From Nocardia cyriacigeorgica GUH-2 (GTDB taxonomy: Bacteria; Actinomycetota; Actinomycetes; Mycobacteriales; Mycobacteriaceae), in contig NC_016887.1 of the NCBI RefSeq assembly GCF_000284035.1, forward strand, positions 4,526,001 to 4,590,000: DNA of 64,000 nt, given 5' to 3'. The notes under the pieces were generated by a model. It did no database searches, had not been told where the DNA came from, and saw nothing but the letters and a program-made list of their open reading frames with translations. Each line of letters starts with the position of its first letter. Position 1 is the first letter of the stretch. This document shows, piece by piece, positions 60,685 through 64,000 of the stretch. Made by a program: the position numbers and the translations under genes.

Positions 60685-61332
60685 TCACCACCGCTTGGCG
60701 ATCACCGCGCGGACACGGTCTTCGATCTGGGCCGGCGTACCGGTGTAGTGGAGCGTGCGCAGGCCCACCCCGGCGGCGGCCTCGCAATTGTCGGCGCGGT
60801 CGTCGATGAACAGGACCCGGGCGGGGTCTGCGGCTCCGGTGGCGGCGAGGGCTTTTCGGTAGGTGTCGGGGTGGGGTTTGTTCATTCCTAGCCGGCAGGA
60901 GTAGAGGGCGTCGACCATGAGGGTGCGCCAGGGCGCGGCGTCGAGGGCTTCGCTGACGGGGTGGGGCGCGTTGGAGAGCAGGACGATCGGCAGGTCCGCG
61001 CGCTGGATGTGGTGCAGCAATTCGACTACGGCGTCGTCGGTGTGGGTCCACATGGCGGCGTCGACGGCGCGGAGCCGGGCGAGCAGTGCGGGGGCGGGTC
61101 GGTGGCCGAGGACGGCGGTCCAGAAATCGGCGTCGTCGGAGGTGCCGGAATCGTAGGGTTCGCGGGCGCTCCAGAAGGTGGTCTGGAAACTGCCGAGGCG
61201 GTCGGCGGGCCAGTCGGCCAGGTCGGCGAGTTCGGCCCACATCGCGGGGGTGGGTTGCAAGCCGATGACGCCGTTGTAGTCGAAGGTCACCGCGTCGAGT
61301 TCCGCGGTCTGGTACGAGGATTCCATGGTCAT
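60685..61332 (-). CDS. HAD-family hydrolase
   Basis: 215 residues from ATG at 61332, overlapping the MFS stop as ATGA. HAD motif I is FDYNGVIG: the nucleophile Asp is present but the second Asp is Asn. Motif II VLLSNAPHP, motif III Lys in GMNKPHPDTY and motif IV FIDDRADN are normal. An alpha-helical cap lies between motifs I and II. Probably a phosphatase or phosphonatase of unknown substrate, co-transcribed with the MFS transporter. Confidence 0.87.
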   Translation of the reverse strand: MTMESSYQTAELDAVTFDYNGVIGLQPTPAMWAELADLADWPADRLGSFQTTFWSAREPYDSGTSDDADFWTAVLGHRPAPALLARLRAVDAAMWTHTDDAVVELLHHIQRADLPIVLLSNAPHPVSEALDAAPWRTLMVDALYSCRLGMNKPHPDTYRKALAATGAADPARVLFIDDRADNCEAAAGVGLRTLHYTGTPAQIEDRVRAVIAKRW

Positions 61333-62498
61333 CGGTTCTCCAGTGCTCGAGGGGACAGGACGGCCACGCCGGCGGCGAGCGCGGCGGGCAGCAGTAGGGC
61401 GACGGGCAGGGTGACCGCCGCGGCGAGGGCACCGATGGCGGCTGGTCCGGCGAGCAGGCCCAGGTAGCCCGTCACCGCGACGGTCGCGACCGAGCGCGGA
61501 CCGCCGGCGCCTGCCGCACTGAACAGCGCGGGAATGGTGACCGACAGGCCGAGACCCAGCAGCGCCCAACCGGCCAGCGCGAACGCGATGTCGGCGGTCA
61601 GCACGCCGGCGAGCAGACCGGCTGCGGCCAGGATCGCGCCAGTGCGAACGGCTTTCGGCGCCCCGAACTGTGCGGTCAGCCGGTCGCCGGCGAGCCGCCC
61701 CACCGCCATGGCCGCGCTGTATCCCGCGAAGGCAGCGGCCCCGACCGTCGCCGAGGCGCCGAGGTCGGTGAGGTGGACGGCGGACCAATCGGCGGCGGCT
61801 CCCTCGCCCAGCAGGCATGCGGCCGCCAAAGTGCCCAGCAGCCAGACCGGGGGCGAGCCGGACTGCGTTTTCGCCGGCTCGCCATCGTCGTCGGGCACGA
61901 GCCTGCCGATCTCGCGGGTGGTCGGCACCGCCGCCACGGTCGCCACGATCGCGACGGCGGCAACCCCGACGAAGAGATAGGTGTGCGACCACTGCGCGGT
62001 CACCACCGCGATCAACGCGCCGCCCAGCGCGCCGAGGCTGTAGGCCGCGTGCAGGCCCGACATGATCGGCCGCCGATAAGCACGTTGACAGTCGACCGCG
62101 GCAGAGTTGGCCGCGACGTCCAGCACACCATGCGCGGCCCCGAAGATCAGCGCCGCGACACCGGCCGCCAGCGCCGTCCGGCAGGTTCCGAGCAGCGCCA
62201 GACTCAGTGCGAACCCGAGACCGCCACCGGTCAACAGCGCGGACACCCCGTGACGCCCGGCGATCTGCCCGCCGACGCGCAAGCCCGCGACCATCCCGAC
62301 CGCCGCCGCGAGCAGCACCACCGCCAGACCCGCGGTATCCAGCCCGGCAGCTTCCTGAACGGCCGGAATGCGCGTGCCCCAGACCGCGGTGACGACCCCG
62401 AGCCCCACGAAGTAGCCGGTCAGCAGGGCTCGATCGCGGGCGAGGGCGCGCGGAACGGTCCGCACGGTTGCGGACGGCGGTGCGCCGACTATGGTCAT
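61329..62498 (-). CDS. MFS transporter
   Basis: 389 residues from ATG at 62498. Twelve membrane helices; begins LLTGYFVGLGVVTAVWGTRIP, with AAHGVLDVAANSAAVDCQR in helix 5 and a short hydrophilic loop between halves (REIGRLVPDDDGEPAKTQS). Similar to the small-molecule exporters of the FucP/YbjJ-like group. Substrate unknown. Coupled to the HAD hydrolase. Confidence 0.87.
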   Translation of the reverse strand: MTIVGAPPSATVRTVPRALARDRALLTGYFVGLGVVTAVWGTRIPAVQEAAGLDTAGLAVVLLAAAVGMVAGLRVGGQIAGRHGVSALLTGGGLGFALSLALLGTCRTALAAGVAALIFGAAHGVLDVAANSAAVDCQRAYRRPIMSGLHAAYSLGALGGALIAVVTAQWSHTYLFVGVAAVAIVATVAAVPTTREIGRLVPDDDGEPAKTQSGSPPVWLLGTLAAACLLGEGAAADWSAVHLTDLGASATVGAAAFAGYSAAMAVGRLAGDRLTAQFGAPKAVRTGAILAAAGLLAGVLTADIAFALAGWALLGLGLSVTIPALFSAAGAGGPRSVATVAVTGYLGLLAGPAAIGALAAAVTLPVALLLPAALAAGVAVLSPRALENR

Positions 62499-63182
62499 GA
62501 CAGCTCCCACGGGTGCAGCACGCCGATTTCCGCGGTGAAATACGCACCGAGAAATCGACAGCGGACAGACGGGTATAAGCCCCTTTTTCCGAATGGAATA
62601 GGCGGCAAGATGTGTATCGGAGTGAATGAACGCCAGAGCCAATCCTCAGCGATTGCCCCTTCGATGTTTCAGAAAACTACCAGCAGATCCGATGCCCCAC
62701 CATCCGAGACGACGTGCCGTGACCCGCTTCATAAGCCAGTAAGCACAGCTCTGATCAGCATTAGCTATCGCCCATAAGTTACCCATACACAGCGGATCCC
62801 GACGACGTGGGTGCCCGCCGAGCCGAATAGAACCCCATCCCGGACGAAACAGCAGCCGCGCCACAGTGCCGACATTTTCCGGCTACCCCGTGGCATCCGA
62901 AAATTCATGTACCCCGGGAATTCAGAGCTACCAGACCCCGAATATCCCGGCGGCAATCCGGCACAGAACTTCACACGCCATGGCCAGTAAGCGGGGTTTG
63001 CAGAATTCGCCGACTGGGGTGCGCGGACTCGGGCCGGGTTGCGAGTAGCGCGACCTCCGCCGCCCTCGATATCGTGCGCGCCCCGGCCGTAGAACGAGAA
63101 AGGCCCGGCTCGAAAGCCGGACCTTTTATCCGCGTGGACCTTGGGGGACCTTACTACAACCCTGAAACCGCAGGTAGAAGTA
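62499..63182. other. Gene-poor stretch, no convincing gene
   Basis: About 680 bp. Base composition is less GC-rich than in the neighbouring genes, and the open frames (including a long antisense one across 62765-63322) have no family resemblance. The upstream promoter of the MFS gene must be here. A hairpin terminator sits at 63102. Confidence 0.5.
63102..63127 (+). terminator. Intrinsic terminator hairpin
   Basis: GGCCCGGCT-CGAA-AGCCGGACC followed by TTTT. A strong GC stem with a T tract, 55 bp upstream of a small remnant gene. No + strand gene ends near it, so it may close an unrecognised transcript or be a relic. Confidence 0.6.
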
Positions 63183-63314
63183 ATGAAACGCAGCCCTGAA
63201 ACCCTGGAAAGCCTGATCCGGAAGCTACCCGACACCACAGCACTGGCCCCGCCACCGGTGGAGCGACCCAAACCACAGCGGGCCCGGCAACTCGACGCCG
63301 AGGAAGTCGCATAG
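63183..63314 (+). pseudogene. Truncated recombinase-associated HTH protein remnant
   Basis: 43 codons from ATG at 63183 (MKRSPETLESLIRKLPDTTA, ending RARQLDAEEVA and a stop). The end matches the beginning of the Hin-like helix-turn-helix segment of small actinobacterial proteins found next to serine recombinases, where the sequence normally continues for 30 or more residues. The HTH itself is missing here, so this is a remnant of a mobile or phage-derived gene. Confidence 0.5.
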
Positions 63315-63675
63315 CCGATCACCGGCTACCCCTGTCGCCTCGTGACGAGAGGGCACTGTCCTGACCAAACTCCGCGAACGTCGAGTACAGACGCTAGACA
63401 CCCACCCACGGACGACATCGCCCGTAATCAATGGGACGAGCCAACCCGACCGGTCTACAGCAACCGCCCTCCGTTGCCACCAGAGCTACCCGATTCGCCG
63501 AGTCGGCCACTCGAGCGGAAGCCTGCGCGTTTCCGATGAGCTCGGCGGCGCTACTACAGCGGTGAAAACGACATCGGCAGCGACGATCTCATCTGGAGCG
63601 GCGCACCTGGCCGCAGCCGCAGACTCGACACCAGTTTTCCGTCGACTGTATTACCGGAACAGGAGCGCCCAGGGT
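63315..63675. other. Intergenic, no gene seen
   Basis: About 360 bp between the HTH remnant and the dehalogenase-like gene. Open frames are Arg/Pro-rich and of non-coding type. Perhaps decayed sequence from the same remnant. Confidence 0.45.
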
Positions 63676-64000
63676 TCAATTGCCGATGAGGTCACGAATG
63701 GCAGCGGTGACTTCGGCAGGACATTCCTCGGGGAGGAAATGCCCGCAGGGCAGGACATGGGTGCGCAGGTCAAGCGCCCAGTCGGACCATATCCGCTGAG
63801 GATCGAAGGGCAATATGGTGTCGCCCGGATCCTGCCACATCGCCAAGACGGGCATCGTCAACCGACGGTCGGCGTCGCGGTCGCTGCGGTCGTGTTCTGC
63901 GTCGACGAACGCGCTGGCACGGTAGTCCTGACAGATCGCATGGATCGCTTGCGGAGCGCGCACCGCGGCCAGGTAGACGTCCCGGATTCCGGTGGGGATC
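63676..64000 (-). CDS. Haloacetate dehalogenase-like alpha/beta hydrolase, C-terminal part
   Basis: About 108 residues visible; the N-terminal part, with the nucleophile, lies beyond the right edge. RAPQAIHAICQDYRASAFVDAEHD, then LTMPVLAMWQ (strand before the acid residue) and the catalytic His in LPCGHFLPEECPAEV are characteristic of fluoroacetate/haloacetate dehalogenases and close epoxide-hydrolase-like enzymes. In several members the motif is CGHFxxEE, as here. The true substrate may differ. Confidence 0.75.
   Translation of the reverse strand, partial: IPTGIRDVYLAAVRAPQAIHAICQDYRASAFVDAEHDRSDRDADRRLTMPVLAMWQDPGDTILPFDPQRIWSDWALDLRTHVLPCGHFLPEECPAEVTAAIRDLIGN

Noticed and set aside
62765..63322. 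Long antisense frame of 185 codons on the - strand
   Set aside because: No family resemblance, unusual residue composition and it runs through the terminator and the HTH remnant; judged a chance frame.
1..64000. CRISPR arrays, tRNA or rRNA genes, complete insertion sequences
   Set aside because: None was recognised while reading both strands; a tRNA or covariance search would be needed to exclude small RNAs fully.

Overview
The window is high-GC, gene-dense actinobacterial chromosome. Antigen 85-type esterases, IdeR-type iron boxes, a UPF0182 membrane protein, an Rv2597-Rv2601-like speE operon and an actinobacterial beta plus epsilon acyl-CoA carboxylase point to a mycolic-acid-bearing genus. 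Nocardia or a close relative is the best guess. This is inferred from gene content only.

Layout. 1-4.6 kb: start of a non-ribosomal peptide synthetase (C-A-T-C, continuing off the left edge) behind an IdeR box. 4.8-19.5 kb: mostly housekeeping genes, namely a membrane molybdopterin oxidoreductase, a LexA-family repressor, a lipoprotein hydrolase, a flavin amine oxidase with its own TetR regulator and three copies of one operator, MetY, the DUF4178/DUF4247/DUF350/SpeE-like operon, a secreted esterase and a UPF0182 protein. 19.6-21.1 kb: isochorismatase and 2,3-dihydro-2,3-dihydroxybenzoate dehydrogenase genes behind a perfect iron box. 21.1-32.9 kb: a tightly overlapping + strand operon for an iterative type II fatty-acid/polyketide system: truncated accD, accE, malonyl transferase, ACP, its own phosphopantetheinyl transferase, ketoreductase, two half-defective dehydratases, a ketosynthase, a Cys-less KS-like partner, a fused KS-CLF, a KAS III-like enzyme and a SAM synthetase. 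32.9-44.2 kb: mixed genes, including a frameshifted antigen 85-like esterase, a LuxR regulator, a secreted trypsin-like protease, an MFS exporter with TetR and a long palindromic operator, a full-length acyl-CoA carboxylase beta subunit, a D,D-carboxypeptidase and Nudix genes. 44.2-48.6 kb: an accessory segment of XRE regulators, GNAT acetyltransferases, micro-ORFs and an XRE-ImmA/IrrE protein. 48.8-59.2 kb: an exported haloalkane dehalogenase with an ECF sigma factor, a multicopper oxidase/amidohydrolase operon divergent from a SigJ-like sigma factor, a TetR-controlled membrane protein, a phosphotransferase and a fatty acid desaturase. 59.5-64 kb: DUF4186/DUF488, HAD and MFS genes, a gene-poor stretch with a terminator and a truncated HTH remnant, and the end of a haloacetate-dehalogenase-like gene.

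The most interesting part is 21.1-32.9 kb. It carries everything needed to build a reduced or polyunsaturated chain on a dedicated carrier protein. Its two dehydratase-like proteins each lack the opposite half of the FabZ His/Glu catalytic pair, and it has two KS/KS-like pairs, one fused into a single polypeptide. It starts directly at an iron box shared with dihydroxybenzoate genes, so an iron-regulated acyl product, perhaps a lipid part of a catecholate siderophore, is a reasonable hypothesis. I do not recognise the complete cluster as a described pathway.
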